From the NCBI RefSeq assembly GCF_035918015.1, contig NZ_CP109132.1:310001-374000 (forward strand): DNA of 64,000 nt, in the 5' to 3' direction. The notes under the pieces were generated by a model. That model worked only from the letters and a program-made list of their open reading frames with translations, was not told the origin of the DNA and made no database searches. The position numbers were made by a program, and so were the translations under genes. Positions within the stretch are counted from its first letter, which is position 1, and each line of letters opens with the position of its first letter. This document shows positions 42,159 to 50,576 of the stretch, in pieces. Source of the DNA: Streptomyces sp. NBC_01754. GTDB lineage: Bacteria > Actinomycetota > Actinomycetes > Streptomycetales > Streptomycetaceae.

Positions 42159-42776
42159 TCAGGGCGGGGCCGAAGCGCCGTCAGCTGCCGTGCGCCGGCG
42201 CCTGTAGTGGCGAGCTGCTCGGGCACGGTTTCCGCATGACGGTTTGCACCACTCCTGCCGCCCGTGACTCTTGACGAAGTAGCGCACGCAGCGGGGCGCG
42301 GTGCAGGATCGCAACCGTGTGCGCTGCGGGCCGCTGAGAAAGTCGATGGCGGCTCGGGCCAGGGCCGCGACAAGCCGTACGTGCGGATCGTTCTCCGCCG
42401 ACAGCAGCCGGGCGCCGGGGACGCCTTCGAGGGGCCAGTCCATCTGCGGGGCGACCGGTTCCCGCGCGGCAGCCGTGTTGAGGTGGGCCACCGCCCGGTC
42501 GGCGGTCATCAGGCGATGGGCGTCCGCGGGGCTGGGGGGAGCGGGACTGACCACTCGGGCGAAGAGCGTTCGGACTGCCTGCCGTAGCTCGGTGATCCCG
42601 AGTCTGAGGTCCTCGTCCGCGGCGAGTCCTCCAGCCGGAATGCGGCCGGCCAGCAGATCCTCCTGCTCCTGGATCCAGCGCGTCGTTCCCTGGGGCGTGG
42701 CGAGGTCGTCTGCGACGCCGCCGTCTCCGTCGTGGCGAATCGTGCTCACCAGCTCCAATGCCAGCCAGCGCTCCAC
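42159..42776 (-). CDS. CGNR zinc-finger (ABATE-domain) regulator
   Basis: A 205-residue protein starting at GTG 42776 with GGGAGGGG upstream. The N-terminal ABATE-like helical domain begins VERWLALELVSTIRHDG. The C-terminal treble-clef zinc finger has CTAPRCVRYFVKSHGRQEWC and then CGNRARAARHYRRRR, the motif that names the family. These are probable stress-response repressors. It is divergent from a phosphoesterase/LysE operon, with a 13-bp perfect inverted repeat between them that is a likely operator. Confidence 0.9.
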   Translation of the reverse strand: MERWLALELVSTIRHDGDGGVADDLATPQGTTRWIQEQEDLLAGRIPAGGLAADEDLRLGITELRQAVRTLFARVVSPAPPSPADAHRLMTADRAVAHLNTAAAREPVAPQMDWPLEGVPGARLLSAENDPHVRLVAALARAAIDFLSGPQRTRLRSCTAPRCVRYFVKSHGRQEWCKPSCGNRARAARHYRRRRTAADGASAPP

Positions 42777-42843
42777 AAGGCATCCCCTCCCGTCTCGGTG
42801 CCCGTCGTCAGCCACTTGATCACATCCCTGCGCACACCCTAAG

Positions 42844-42879
42844 GTCCCTAACGGAAAACAAGGAACTTCCGTTAGGGAC
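42844..42879. promoter_or_regulatory. Perfect 13-bp inverted repeat, candidate CGNR operator
   Basis: GTCCCTAACGGAA (42844-42856) and its exact complement (42867-42879) are separated by ten bases, in the divergent region between the CGNR regulator and the phosphoesterase. Confidence 0.75.
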
Positions 42880-42947
42880 AAGATGGGTGGAGACATCTGC
42901 CCCGGCACAGGACGGCGGCTGAGCCCGCCATTGGAGGCGAGGGCGGA

Positions 42948-43688
42948 ATGACGCTGCTTGCGCAAATCAGCGACCTGCACCTGGACGGCAGCGAGAGGGC
43001 GACCCGACGTGCCACCCGCGTCATGGACTACCTGCGGGCCCTGCCCCACCCGGTTGACGCGCTCCTGGTCACCGGTGACATCGCCGATCACGGAGAGGAG
43101 GCCGAGTACGAGGAAGCGGCCCAGATCCTGGCCGCCCCCTTCCCGGTGCTCACCTGCCCCGGAAATCACGACGTGCGACCGGCCTACCGCAAGTCCCTGC
43201 TCGGAGAGGCACCCGGCCACGGCCCCGTCAACCAGGCCCACCACATCGCCGGCACCACCATCCTGATGTGCGACTCCACCATCCCGGGCCGCGACGAGGG
43301 ACGCCTCGACACCCGGACACTCGCCTGGATCGACACCACCCTCACCGCACTGCCGCGGGACACCCCGGCGCTGATCGCCTTCCACCAGCCGCCGGTCGAA
43401 GTCCATCACCCCCTGCCCGACTCCGGCATGCTCGAGGAGCCCGGACAGCTGGCCGGCCTGCTCGACGCGCACCCGCAGGTCGCCGCCGTCCTCACCGGCC
43501 ACGCCCACACCGCGGCCGCCTCGACCTTCGCCGCACGCCCGCTGATCGTCGCACCGGCCGTCACCTGGACCCTCCGCATGCCCTGGGAGGGCGACCAGGC
43601 CGCGGACCGAGACCAGCCGCCCGGCCTCGCGTTCCACATCCTGGACGACGACCGGCGCCTGACCACCCACTACCGCGTCGTGCTCTGA
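42948..43688 (+). CDS. Calcineurin-like metallophosphoesterase (CpdA-like)
   Basis: A 246-residue phosphoesterase with all metal-binding motifs in order: DLHLD near the start, GDIADHG, GNHD, and GHAHT near the end. This pattern fits the 3',5'-cyclic-nucleotide phosphodiesterase (CpdA) and related class III enzymes. It is soluble and has no signal peptide. It is the first gene of a two-gene unit with a LysE exporter, under the likely control of the adjacent CGNR repressor. There is no obvious role in enediyne assembly. Confidence 0.9.
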   Translation: MTLLAQISDLHLDGSERATRRATRVMDYLRALPHPVDALLVTGDIADHGEEAEYEEAAQILAAPFPVLTCPGNHDVRPAYRKSLLGEAPGHGPVNQAHHIAGTTILMCDSTIPGRDEGRLDTRTLAWIDTTLTALPRDTPALIAFHQPPVEVHHPLPDSGMLEEPGQLAGLLDAHPQVAAVLTGHAHTAAASTFAARPLIVAPAVTWTLRMPWEGDQAADRDQPPGLAFHILDDDRRLTTHYRVVL

Positions 43689-43721
43689 CCCCCACCCGCC
43701 CGGTCCGGAGGCATCGTCATC

Positions 43722-44345
43722 GTGGTCCACCCCTACGCCGTCGCCGGGTTCCTGGTGGCGGTCCTTCCCCTGATCGCCACCCCCGGAGCCAGCCTGGCCC
43801 TGCTGATCCGGCACGTCACCGACAGCGGCCGCCGTCAGGCCCTTCCCGTCGTCCTCGGCACCGTCACCGGCCTGTACATCCACGCCACTCTCGCCGTAGC
43901 CGGCCTGTCAGCCCTGGTCATGCACTCCAGCCAGGCCTTCACCGCCGTCAAGCTCATCGGCGCCGCCTACCTCATCGGCCTGGGCATCTGGACATGGCGT
44001 TCCGCCGCACCGGACACGGCACCCTCGCGCCACCAGCGCCCCCTGCCCAAGGGAGCCGGCTCCGCCTACGCCCAGGCGCTGCTCGCCAACGTCCTCAACC
44101 CGAAGGCGGCAGCCATCTACTTGACCCTGGACCCCCAGTTCGTCGCACCCCGCCAGCACTTCGGCGGCCAGATCCTCACCCTGGCCACCGCCCACGCGCT
44201 GCTGATCGCCCTCTGGCTCACCGCCTGGACCTTCCTCCTCCGGCGCGCCTCACACGCCCTGCGCGAACCCCGCTTCAAGCGCACCGCCGCCAGGACCACA
44301 TCGGTGGTACTCCTCGCCCTCGGCATCCGGAGCGCCGCAACGTAG
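43722..44345 (+). CDS. LysE/RhtB-family amino acid exporter
   Basis: A 207-residue membrane protein with six hydrophobic segments. The family's N-terminal motif is VLPLIATPGASLALLIRH, followed by KLIGAAYLIGLGIWTWRS and the NVLNPKAAAIYLTL block. The GTG start at 43722 follows GGAGG. LysE proteins export amino acids or related small solutes. It converges with the next gene over a 15-bp hairpin. Confidence 0.92.
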   Translation: MVHPYAVAGFLVAVLPLIATPGASLALLIRHVTDSGRRQALPVVLGTVTGLYIHATLAVAGLSALVMHSSQAFTAVKLIGAAYLIGLGIWTWRSAAPDTAPSRHQRPLPKGAGSAYAQALLANVLNPKAAAIYLTLDPQFVAPRQHFGGQILTLATAHALLIALWLTAWTFLLRRASHALREPRFKRTAARTTSVVLLALGIRSAAT

Positions 44346-44495
44346 CGCCTGCGGAGTACCGGCGGACGACCGGCCGTCTGCCGCCGCCCACGCGCGTGAT
44401 CGCGAACCCGCGGGCACCGCCAGCCCTCGGTCATGGTGTCCTCCCCAGGGGGCCTGCGGCTCGGGCCCGTACGGGGAGCGGTGGAGTCCGGTCGT

Positions 44496-44526
44496 CCGGT
44501 GCGGTGCCCCGGGGGCACCGCACCGG
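44496..44526. terminator. 15-bp hairpin between convergent genes
   Basis: Arms 44496-44510 and 44512-44526 are perfect complements with a one-base centre, located between the LysE exporter and the DinB-like gene. Confidence 0.82.
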
Positions 44527-44553
44527 GCCCACGGCCCACCCGGCGTGTCCGGA

Positions 44554-45357
44554 CTATCCGGCCGAGTCCGCGAACTGACCCGGCCGCCGGCCCTCGCCCG
44601 CCGGGCCCCGGTAGGCCTGCGCGATGTCCAGCCACTGCTCCGCCCGCGCCCCCGTCGCGGTCAGGGCGAGGTCGTCGCGGTGCCGGCGGCGGGTGACCAG
44701 CAGGCAGAAGTCGTGGGCGGGGCCGCTGACCTTCTCGGTGGCGTCCTCGGGGCCGGCCGTCCACACCTCGCCGGAGGGCGCGGTGAGTTCGAAGCGGAAG
44801 GGCTCGGCGGGCGGGGTCAGCCCGTGGGACTCGTAGCCGAAGTCGCGGGTCAGCCAGGCGAAGTCGACGATGTTGCGGAGCCGTTCCGTGGGCTGCCTGC
44901 GGGTCCCGAGGGCGTCCGCGACGTCCTGGCCGTGGGCGAACACCTCCATGATCCCCGCGCAGCCCAGGACGGCGGGCGGGAGCGGGTTGACGAGCCACGG
45001 GACGGCCTGGCCGGCGGGCACCGCGGCGAGCGCTTCGACCGAGGCCCCGCCCAGGGCGCGGTAGCGGGCCAGCAGTTCCCGCGGCGGCAGGCTGTTGAAC
45101 TGCTTCAGGGCGGCGTTCACGGCCCCGTCGAAGTTCCCGGCGGCCGCCGCGGTGACGGCCTGGAAGGCCTCCGGTTCGGCGGCGGCGGTCCTGGCCAGGT
45201 GGAAGACGAACGTGAGGTGCGCGATCTGGTCGGCGATGTTCCAGCCGGGGGCGGGGGTCGCGGTGTGCCAGGCGTCGTCGTCGAGGTTCTCGACCAGCTG
45301 GGCGAGCTCCTCGATGTCGGTGGCCAGGTGCTTGAGAACGTCGTCGAGCGTGTTCAT
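44554..45357 (-). CDS. DinB-like/TIGR03084-type metal-binding protein
   Basis: A 267-residue protein of the mycothiol-dependent isomerase-like superfamily. The N-terminal helix bundle has LVENLDDDAWHTATPAPGWNIADQIAHLTFV with its histidine ligand, and EVFAHGQDVADALG supplies the second histidine. A C-terminal domain carries SGEVWTAGPEDATEKVSGPAHDFCLLVTRR. GGAGGAG precedes the ATG. It is adjacent to the thioesterase end of the enediyne genes and is read in the same direction, but is separated from them by a terminator-like hairpin. It is a functional analogue of the shorter protein at 30482-31132. Confidence 0.82.
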   Translation of the reverse strand: MNTLDDVLKHLATDIEELAQLVENLDDDAWHTATPAPGWNIADQIAHLTFVFHLARTAAAEPEAFQAVTAAAAGNFDGAVNAALKQFNSLPPRELLARYRALGGASVEALAAVPAGQAVPWLVNPLPPAVLGCAGIMEVFAHGQDVADALGTRRQPTERLRNIVDFAWLTRDFGYESHGLTPPAEPFRFELTAPSGEVWTAGPEDATEKVSGPAHDFCLLVTRRRHRDDLALTATGARAEQWLDIAQAYRGPAGEGRRPGQFADSAG

Positions 45358-45439
45358 CTCTCTCCTCCACACGGGGTTACGGGGACACGGGTGCGTACGG
45401 GCTCCGCGGTGACAGGGCTACGGGCGCGGGTGAGGGGCG

Positions 45440-45474
45440 CGGACGGTGGGTTGTGTGAAGCAACCCACCGTCCG
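45440..45474. repeat. Direct repeat/hairpin, copy 1 (downstream of thioesterase)
   Basis: A 14-bp perfect stem (45440-45453 with 45461-45474). The core GGTTGTGTGAAGCAACCCACCGTCCG reappears with two changes at 46020-46045 in the same orientation. It is 26 bases after the thioesterase stop, so it probably serves as terminator. Confidence 0.75.
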
Positions 45475-45499
45475 GCGAAGGGGTTTCGGGTGGGGCGTG

Positions 45500-45967
45500 C
45501 TACGCGGCCTGGGCCAGGTGGGTGGTGTTCCCGGCCGTGTACGGCGCGAGCGCCTTGACCAGGTCCTCGGGGATCAGGGTGGGCACGGTCGCGGTGTTGG
45601 GCCCGCGCATGCAGGCGATCCGCTGCCTGCCCCGGGCGATCAGCGTCTCGCCGCCGTCCTCGGTGACCTTGACGTAGTCGAAGGTGAACTCCAGCTGGGT
45701 CTGGCGCAGTTCCGCGAGCCGCATCCGGATCGACAGTTCGTCGAAGGCGGTGATCTCGGCGTAGAACTCGCAGTCGACCTTGAGCGTGAACAGCTTGAGG
45801 TCGTCCTGGACCTCGGCGAGGACCGACGGCGCCTTCTCCTTGAGGAAGAGTTCCCGGCAGCGGCCCTGCCACCGCAGGTAGTTGACGTAGTAGACGTTGC
45901 CGACCAGGTTCGTCTCCTCGAAACCGACGGTGTGGGTGTACTCGAAGTAGTCAGGCGTCGTGGTCAT
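45500..45967 (-). CDS. tebC: Enediyne thioesterase (E10/TebC, hot-dog fold)
   Basis: A 155-residue acyl-ACP thioesterase of the 4-hydroxybenzoyl-CoA/hot-dog family. It starts YFEYTHTVGFEETNLVGNVYYVNYLRWQGRCRELFL, the E10 signature in which Glu and Asn replace the usual catalytic Asp. E10 proteins release the polyene product from the enediyne PKS. It is flanked on both sides by copies of a 26-base repeat. The GMC oxidoreductase is upstream in the same orientation. Confidence 0.95.
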   Translation of the reverse strand: MTTTPDYFEYTHTVGFEETNLVGNVYYVNYLRWQGRCRELFLKEKAPSVLAEVQDDLKLFTLKVDCEFYAEITAFDELSIRMRLAELRQTQLEFTFDYVKVTEDGGETLIARGRQRIACMRGPNTATVPTLIPEDLVKALAPYTAGNTTHLAQAA

Positions 45968-46019
45968 CCCTTGTGCCCTTCGTTGTCGTCCTTGGTCGTC
46001 GGGGCCGGCCTCCGCACTC

Positions 46020-46045
46020 GGTTGCGTGAAGCAACCCACCGGCCG
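46020..46045. repeat. Direct repeat/hairpin, copy 2 (upstream of thioesterase)
   Basis: GGTTGCGTGAAGCAACC forms a 6-bp hairpin, and the full 26 bases match copy 1 at 45449-45474 except at two positions. It lies between the GMC oxidoreductase stop and the thioesterase start. Confidence 0.7.
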
Positions 46046-46101
46046 AGGCGCACCCGGTGGCCGGGGGCCACCGGGCGGCGCGGGCGCGGGTGCCCGCCGG
46101 G

Positions 46102-47760
46102 TCAGCCGCGGGCCGTCGTGGACAGCAGCGGCAGGACGTTCCTGCGGCCGCTGCGGGAGCCGTCGGGGGCCGGGGCGCCGTAGGTGACGGAGACGCCCCG
46201 GCTCTGCGCGGCCCGCACGATGCCGGGGACGGCGCGTTCGGCGAGCGCGGAGATGGTCATCGCGGGGTTGACGGTCAGCGCGCCGGGGACGGCGGAGCCG
46301 TCGGTGACGAAGATGCCCGGGTGGCCGCGGAGTTCGTGGCGGTCGTCCAGCGCGGAGGTGTGCGGGTCGTCCCCGATCCGGCAGGAGGCGAGCGGGTGGA
46401 CGGTGTAGGCGCCGACCAGGTCGTTCGTCCATGGCATGACCTTGGCCAGGCCGTCCTTCTCCAGGATCTCCTTGACCTCGGCGTCGGAGGCGGCCCAGGC
46501 CGCCAGGGTGTTCTTCGTGGGTTGGTAGCGGAGGTTGCCTCGGCCGAGCATCTGCTGGGAGATGCGGTGCGCGTTGCCCGTCGCGGGGGGCGGGCCGAAG
46601 ACGCCCTCGTTGTCGTCCTCGATCATGGTGAAGATCGTGAGCCAGGACGCCCACTTCTTCAGGATCTCCTTCTTCTGCCTGCCGAACCAGGACGGTCCGG
46701 CGGCGTCGGGGACCTGGGCGAGGATCGTGCCGAGGCCGGGCGGGAAGTAGAGCTGTTCCAGGGAGTAGCGGGAGTACTCGGGCAGTGAGCCGTCCAGTTT
46801 GTCCCAGCTGGCCACGGTGGGGCCCTTGCCGATCTGGTTGGCCGCGTACGCCAGTCCGTCGCCGCGGTCCAGGCCGAACAGTTCGGCCGCCCTGGCCTCG
46901 TCGATGACGGCGGTGTTGAGCCGTTCGCCGTTGCCGGAGAAGTAGCGGCCGACGGCCCGGGGCATCGTGCCCAGGTGCGGTTCGCTGCGCTGGAGGATGA
47001 CCGGGGTGGCGCCGGCGCCGGCGGCGACGACCACGATCTTCGCCTCGATGACGCCGCTGCCGGCCTGGAGGCGGTAGTCCTCGTCGTGGACGACGTTGTA
47101 GTGCACCCGGTAGTCGCCGTCCGGGGTGCGTGATATGTGCTGCACTTCGTGCAGGGGCCGGACCTCGGCGCCGTGGGCGATGGCCGCCGGAAGATAGTTG
47201 ACCAGCAGCGACTGCTTGGCCTCGAAGCGGCAGCCGGCCATCATCCAGTTGCAGTTCACGCACTTGGTGTTGTCGATGGCGACGGCGAGCGGGTTGGCGG
47301 TGCGGCCGGAGTGGTCGCAGGCCGCGGCCCACAGGCCCCCGGCGTAGCTGACGTCGTTCCAGTCCTGCTTGACGACGGACAGGGACTCCTCGACGCGGTC
47401 GTACCAGGGGTCGAGGGTGTCGCGGCTGACCGCTCCCGGCCACATCCGGCGGCCGATGGAGCCCTGCCGGTCGAAGGCGAAGCGCGGGGCGCGGGGCATC
47501 GCGGCGAAGTACACGACGCTGCCGCCGCCGACGCAGTTGCCGCCCAGGACGCTCATGCCGTCGCCGACGGTGAAGTCGAAGGCCCGGGTGTAGGAGGAGC
47601 CGAGTTTGTAGTCGTGCTCGAACTCGTCGCTCTGCAGCCACGGTCCGCGTTCCAGGACGGTGACCTCGGCGCCCCCTGCCGCGAGGTGGTAGGCGGTGAT
47701 GGCGCCGCCGAAGCCGCTGCCGATGACGAGGACGTCCGTGCGCTCGGCCGTGCTGCTCAT
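46102..47760 (-). CDS. GMC-type FAD oxidoreductase (E9-like)
   Basis: A 552-residue flavoprotein of the GMC/cholesterol-oxidase-like group. The FAD motif is VLVIGSGFGGAITAYHLA (10-27), followed by MSVLGGNCVGGGSVVYF. The C-terminal histidine/asparagine region reads VHPLASCRIGDD and AVPGALTVNPAMTISALAE. It matches SgcE9-type proteins conserved in nine-membered enediyne clusters. Substrate not established in general. It overlaps the upstream gene by ATGA, as a pair with a DUF5987-like small subunit. Confidence 0.92.
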   Translation of the reverse strand: MSSTAERTDVLVIGSGFGGAITAYHLAAGGAEVTVLERGPWLQSDEFEHDYKLGSSYTRAFDFTVGDGMSVLGGNCVGGGSVVYFAAMPRAPRFAFDRQGSIGRRMWPGAVSRDTLDPWYDRVEESLSVVKQDWNDVSYAGGLWAAACDHSGRTANPLAVAIDNTKCVNCNWMMAGCRFEAKQSLLVNYLPAAIAHGAEVRPLHEVQHISRTPDGDYRVHYNVVHDEDYRLQAGSGVIEAKIVVVAAGAGATPVILQRSEPHLGTMPRAVGRYFSGNGERLNTAVIDEARAAELFGLDRGDGLAYAANQIGKGPTVASWDKLDGSLPEYSRYSLEQLYFPPGLGTILAQVPDAAGPSWFGRQKKEILKKWASWLTIFTMIEDDNEGVFGPPPATGNAHRISQQMLGRGNLRYQPTKNTLAAWAASDAEVKEILEKDGLAKVMPWTNDLVGAYTVHPLASCRIGDDPHTSALDDRHELRGHPGIFVTDGSAVPGALTVNPAMTISALAERAVPGIVRAAQSRGVSVTYGAPAPDGSRSGRRNVLPLLSTTARG

Positions 47761-48347
47761 GCGGGGCTCCCGGAGGGGGTGGTGTCGGGGTGGAGGCGGG
47801 CGAATTCGCGGCCGTAGCCGAAGTTCTTGAAGCGCCACAGGCCGTCCGCGTCGGGGTGGCTCAGGCCCATCGCCGCCAGCCCGGGGTGGCCGTCGGCCAG
47901 TGCCTGCGCGGTGGGCAGGTGCGCGGCCGAGTCGAAGGCCATGTTGCAGAAGAGGGAGAGCAGTACCCAGAACTCCTTCTCCGGGTGGCCGGGCCTGGTC
48001 AGGAGCTGGATGAGGGCGGCACGGTCCTCGTAGGCCAGGGCGACGAAGGGGGGCACGTCCTGGTCGAGTGTGAGGCCCTGTTCCTCGGCGTACCGCTCGG
48101 TGTGGCCGTTGAGGAGCCGTGCCAGGTCGTCGAGTCCCTCGTGGATCCCGGTGGCGTCCCAGGCGAGCAGTTCGAGCGCGCCGGCCTGGACGGCGCCGCC
48201 GCCGGTGGCCACACCGGCGATCGCGCGGTCCCCGGCCCAGCGTTTCTCTCCCGGGATGACGGTGTCCGCGTATGCCTCGAGGGTGATGGTGCGGTAATCG
48301 CCGCCGGGCTCCACGTGCGTGTCGTGGTTGCTCAACTCATCCTCCAT
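47757..48347 (-). CDS. E8-like / DUF5987 (gluconate-2-dehydrogenase subunit 3-like) protein
   Basis: A 196-residue helical protein. It begins with a short variable start and TITLEAYADTVIPGEKRW, then LLTRPGHPEKEFWVLLSLFCNMAFDSAAH and GLWRFKNFGYG. Proteins of this type sit beside GMC oxidoreductases as small partners, and the ATGA overlap with the GMC gene supports a complex. No typical twin-arginine signal is visible. It is upstream-most in the E8-E9-E10 leftward unit. A promoter TTGCCT/TAGCTT with 18-base spacing lies at 48414-48419 and 48390-48395. Confidence 0.85.
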   Translation of the reverse strand: MEDELSNHDTHVEPGGDYRTITLEAYADTVIPGEKRWAGDRAIAGVATGGGAVQAGALELLAWDATGIHEGLDDLARLLNGHTERYAEEQGLTLDQDVPPFVALAYEDRAALIQLLTRPGHPEKEFWVLLSLFCNMAFDSAAHLPTAQALADGHPGLAAMGLSHPDADGLWRFKNFGYGREFARLHPDTTPSGSPA

Positions 48348-48608
48348 CCGGTCGGTTCACAGTGGGGCGCCCCTTTGCGGCGTAAAGGAAAGCTATGGCG
48401 CGGCACTCCGTTCAGGCAACTGCCCGAAGTGTCGGCGAAAGCGAATTGAACTCCCCAGAGTCGGTGCGTCGGTTCCGCCGGTTTGTTCATTCCTGACGCC
48501 CGGTCACTAGGCTCCGTATCCGGACTCGTTCCTCAGCCGCGTGTGATATCCATCTGCGCCGTTCGGTCCGCATGCGGAAGTGCGGCTGGTCTCATGTCTG
48601 GGGGAACA
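48348..48608. promoter_or_regulatory. Divergent promoter region of E8-E10 and second StrR gene
   Basis: Leftward: TTGCCT and TAGCTT with an 18-base spacer (48414-48419, 48390-48395). Rightward: TAGGCT (48508-48513) with TTGTTC 19 bases before it. TAGGCT also occurs upstream of the first StrR-like gene. Confidence 0.5.
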
Positions 48609-49697
48609 GTGAAAAATTCCGGTGGTGCCCAGCCCGTGGCGAAGCGTTCGACGGACCGCGTACGGATCGGTGACCTCGTTCCCGCGGACTCGCCGCGTCT
48701 GAACGGTGTGGACCCGGCGCATGTGCGCCGGCTCTCGGCCGTCTACCCGTCGCTTCCGCCGGTGCTCGTGCACCGCTCCACCTTGCGGGTGGTGGACGGT
48801 ATGCACCGCATCGGTGCCGCCGAACTCTTGGACCTCGACACGGTGGAGGTGCAGTATTTCGACGGCTCCGAGGACCAGGTCTTCCTGCGCTCGGTGACGG
48901 CGAACATCGCGCACGGGCTGCCTTTGTCGGTGACCGAGCGTAAGACGGCCGCCGGCCGTATCCTCGCCTCCCGTCCGAGCCTGTCGGACCGGGCCGTGGC
49001 CGCCTGCACGGGTCTGGACGCGAAGACCGTGGCCTCGGTCCGGGCGCGTTCAGCCGCGGGACATCCCCCGCTGAACACGCGCACCGGTACCGACGGCAGG
49101 GCTCACCCTCTAGACCGGACCGCCGAGCGCATCCACGCCGCCGAGCTGATGAGGCGGGATCCTGAGCTGTCGTTACGGGCCGTCGTCAAGGAGACCGGCC
49201 TCTCCCTGGGCACCGCGCACGACGTGCGGCGCCGGCTTCTTCGCGGCGAGGACCCGGTTCCGCCCAGCCGGCAGAACGGGCCCGCGCCGGGGACCGGGCG
49301 CGCCACGCCGGCCCGGCTCCCCGAGATGCCCGGCTCCGCGGCAGCGGCCGGGCCGGACCGTCCCCGTGCCGCCGTGCCCGTCCGCAAGGGCGGGCCGGTC
49401 TCCCCCCGCCCGCGCGGTCCCCTGGACACCCTGCGCAGGCTGGCGGAGGACCCTTCCCTGCGCCACTCGGACACCGGGCGTGACCTCATCCGCTGGCTGC
49501 ACATCCACTTCGTCGTCGACGAGGCCTGGCAGAAGCGGGCCGACGCGGTCCCCCCGCACGCCACCGAGTCGATGGCCGAACTCGCCCGGCACTGCTCGGA
49601 GGCCTGGCGCCGGTTCGCCGAGGACATGTCCCGGCGCAAACACGCGGACAGCCCCCGCCGCACGGACGTGCACGCGACTCAGCCAGGTCGGCGTTGA
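48609..49697 (+). CDS. StrR-like (ParB-domain) pathway regulator, copy 2, with TTA codon
   Basis: A 362-residue paralogue of 16543-17592. ADSPRLNGVDPAHVRRL, LPPVLVHRSTLRVVDGMHRIGAA and NIAHGLPLSVTERKTAAGRIL form the ParB-like domain. LSLGTAHDVRRRLLRGEDPVP is the HTH, and WLHIHFVVDEAWQKRADAVPPHATES is the shared C-terminal block. Start GTG 48609 aligns with the copy 1 start (VKNS with MKSS) and has GGGGGA upstream. Codon 189 (49173-49175) is TTA, so translation should depend on the bldA tRNA. The AraC gene follows 25 bases later. Confidence 0.9.
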   Translation: MKNSGGAQPVAKRSTDRVRIGDLVPADSPRLNGVDPAHVRRLSAVYPSLPPVLVHRSTLRVVDGMHRIGAAELLDLDTVEVQYFDGSEDQVFLRSVTANIAHGLPLSVTERKTAAGRILASRPSLSDRAVAACTGLDAKTVASVRARSAAGHPPLNTRTGTDGRAHPLDRTAERIHAAELMRRDPELSLRAVVKETGLSLGTAHDVRRRLLRGEDPVPPSRQNGPAPGTGRATPARLPEMPGSAAAAGPDRPRAAVPVRKGGPVSPRPRGPLDTLRRLAEDPSLRHSDTGRDLIRWLHIHFVVDEAWQKRADAVPPHATESMAELARHCSEAWRRFAEDMSRRKHADSPRRTDVHATQPGRR

Positions 49698-49722
49698 CGC
49701 CGCGCCGTTCCGGGGGGATACC

Positions 49723-50496
49723 GTGACCACGACCACCGCCGAACAGGCTGTCCGCCGGGTTGTCCGCTATATGCAGGACAATCTCGGCCAGGACCTTACG
49801 GTCGATGACCTGGCGCGTACCGCGTTGTTCAGCAAATTTCACTTCACCCGGCTCTTCCAGGAAGCGACGGGAACCTCTCCCGGGCGTTTCCTGTCCGCTC
49901 TGCGGATTCAGGAAGCGAAAAGGCTCCTGGTGAACAGCGACTTCAGTGTGGCCGATATCAGCGGGCGGGTCGGATACAGCAGTGTCGGTACCTTCAGTTC
50001 GCGTTTCAAAGCCTGTGTGGGACTCTCGCCGCGTGCTTATCGCGAACTCGGCGGCACCTCACCAAAACTCCCCGCCCCGGTGACGGGGCCGTCCTCGGTG
50101 GCGCACAGCCTGTCGCTGCGCGGCCGGGTGCTGTTCCCGCCCGGTACGGCACCCGGCCGGGTCTTCGTCGGGCTCTTCCCGTCCTGTGTGCGCCAGGGCC
50201 GGCCCGCCCGCTGGACCGTTCTCGACGGTCCCGGCGCCTTCGTGCTGAAGGACGCCCCGGGCGGCACCTGGTACGTCCTGTTCCACTCCGTGCCCCACGG
50301 CCACGAGGGCGAGCTGTTCGGCCGGCCCGCCCGGGGCCTGCTGTCGGTCGGGCGGCACGGCCCGGTGACGGTACACCCCGACGCCCTGCCGCGGCCGGCC
50401 GAGATCACCCTGCGTCCGCAGGACATACTGGACCCGCCGATACTCATCGCGCTCCTGGACGTGGCGGGCGGGGCGGGGGGACGGGCCGGCCCGTGA
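49723..50496 (+). CDS. AraC-family transcriptional regulator, copy 2
   Basis: A 257-residue full-length paralogue of 15737-16513. The N-terminal helix-turn-helix pair is FSKFHFTRLFQEATGTSPGRF and VADISGRVGYSSVGTFSSRFK. The same beta-rich C-terminal domain follows (SLRGRVLFPPGTAPGRVFVGLF, WYVLFHSVPHG). The start is GTG 49723 with GGGGGGA upstream. It forms an operon with the second StrR-like gene and converges with the P450/reductase end of the PKS operon. Confidence 0.92.
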   Translation: MTTTTAEQAVRRVVRYMQDNLGQDLTVDDLARTALFSKFHFTRLFQEATGTSPGRFLSALRIQEAKRLLVNSDFSVADISGRVGYSSVGTFSSRFKACVGLSPRAYRELGGTSPKLPAPVTGPSSVAHSLSLRGRVLFPPGTAPGRVFVGLFPSCVRQGRPARWTVLDGPGAFVLKDAPGGTWYVLFHSVPHGHEGELFGRPARGLLSVGRHGPVTVHPDALPRPAEITLRPQDILDPPILIALLDVAGGAGGRAGP

Positions 50497-50576
50497 CCCC
50501 GGCGGGCACCCTTGTGCCGGCGGCCGCCCAGCGAAGGACGGGCAGGGTTCCCGGTCCTGCTTCGGTCGTGGGCCGT

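Noticed and set aside
42948..44578. 436-codon plus frame from 43268 across the phosphoesterase and LysE genes
   Set aside because: His/Arg/Pro-rich shadow in another frame of two well-supported genes.
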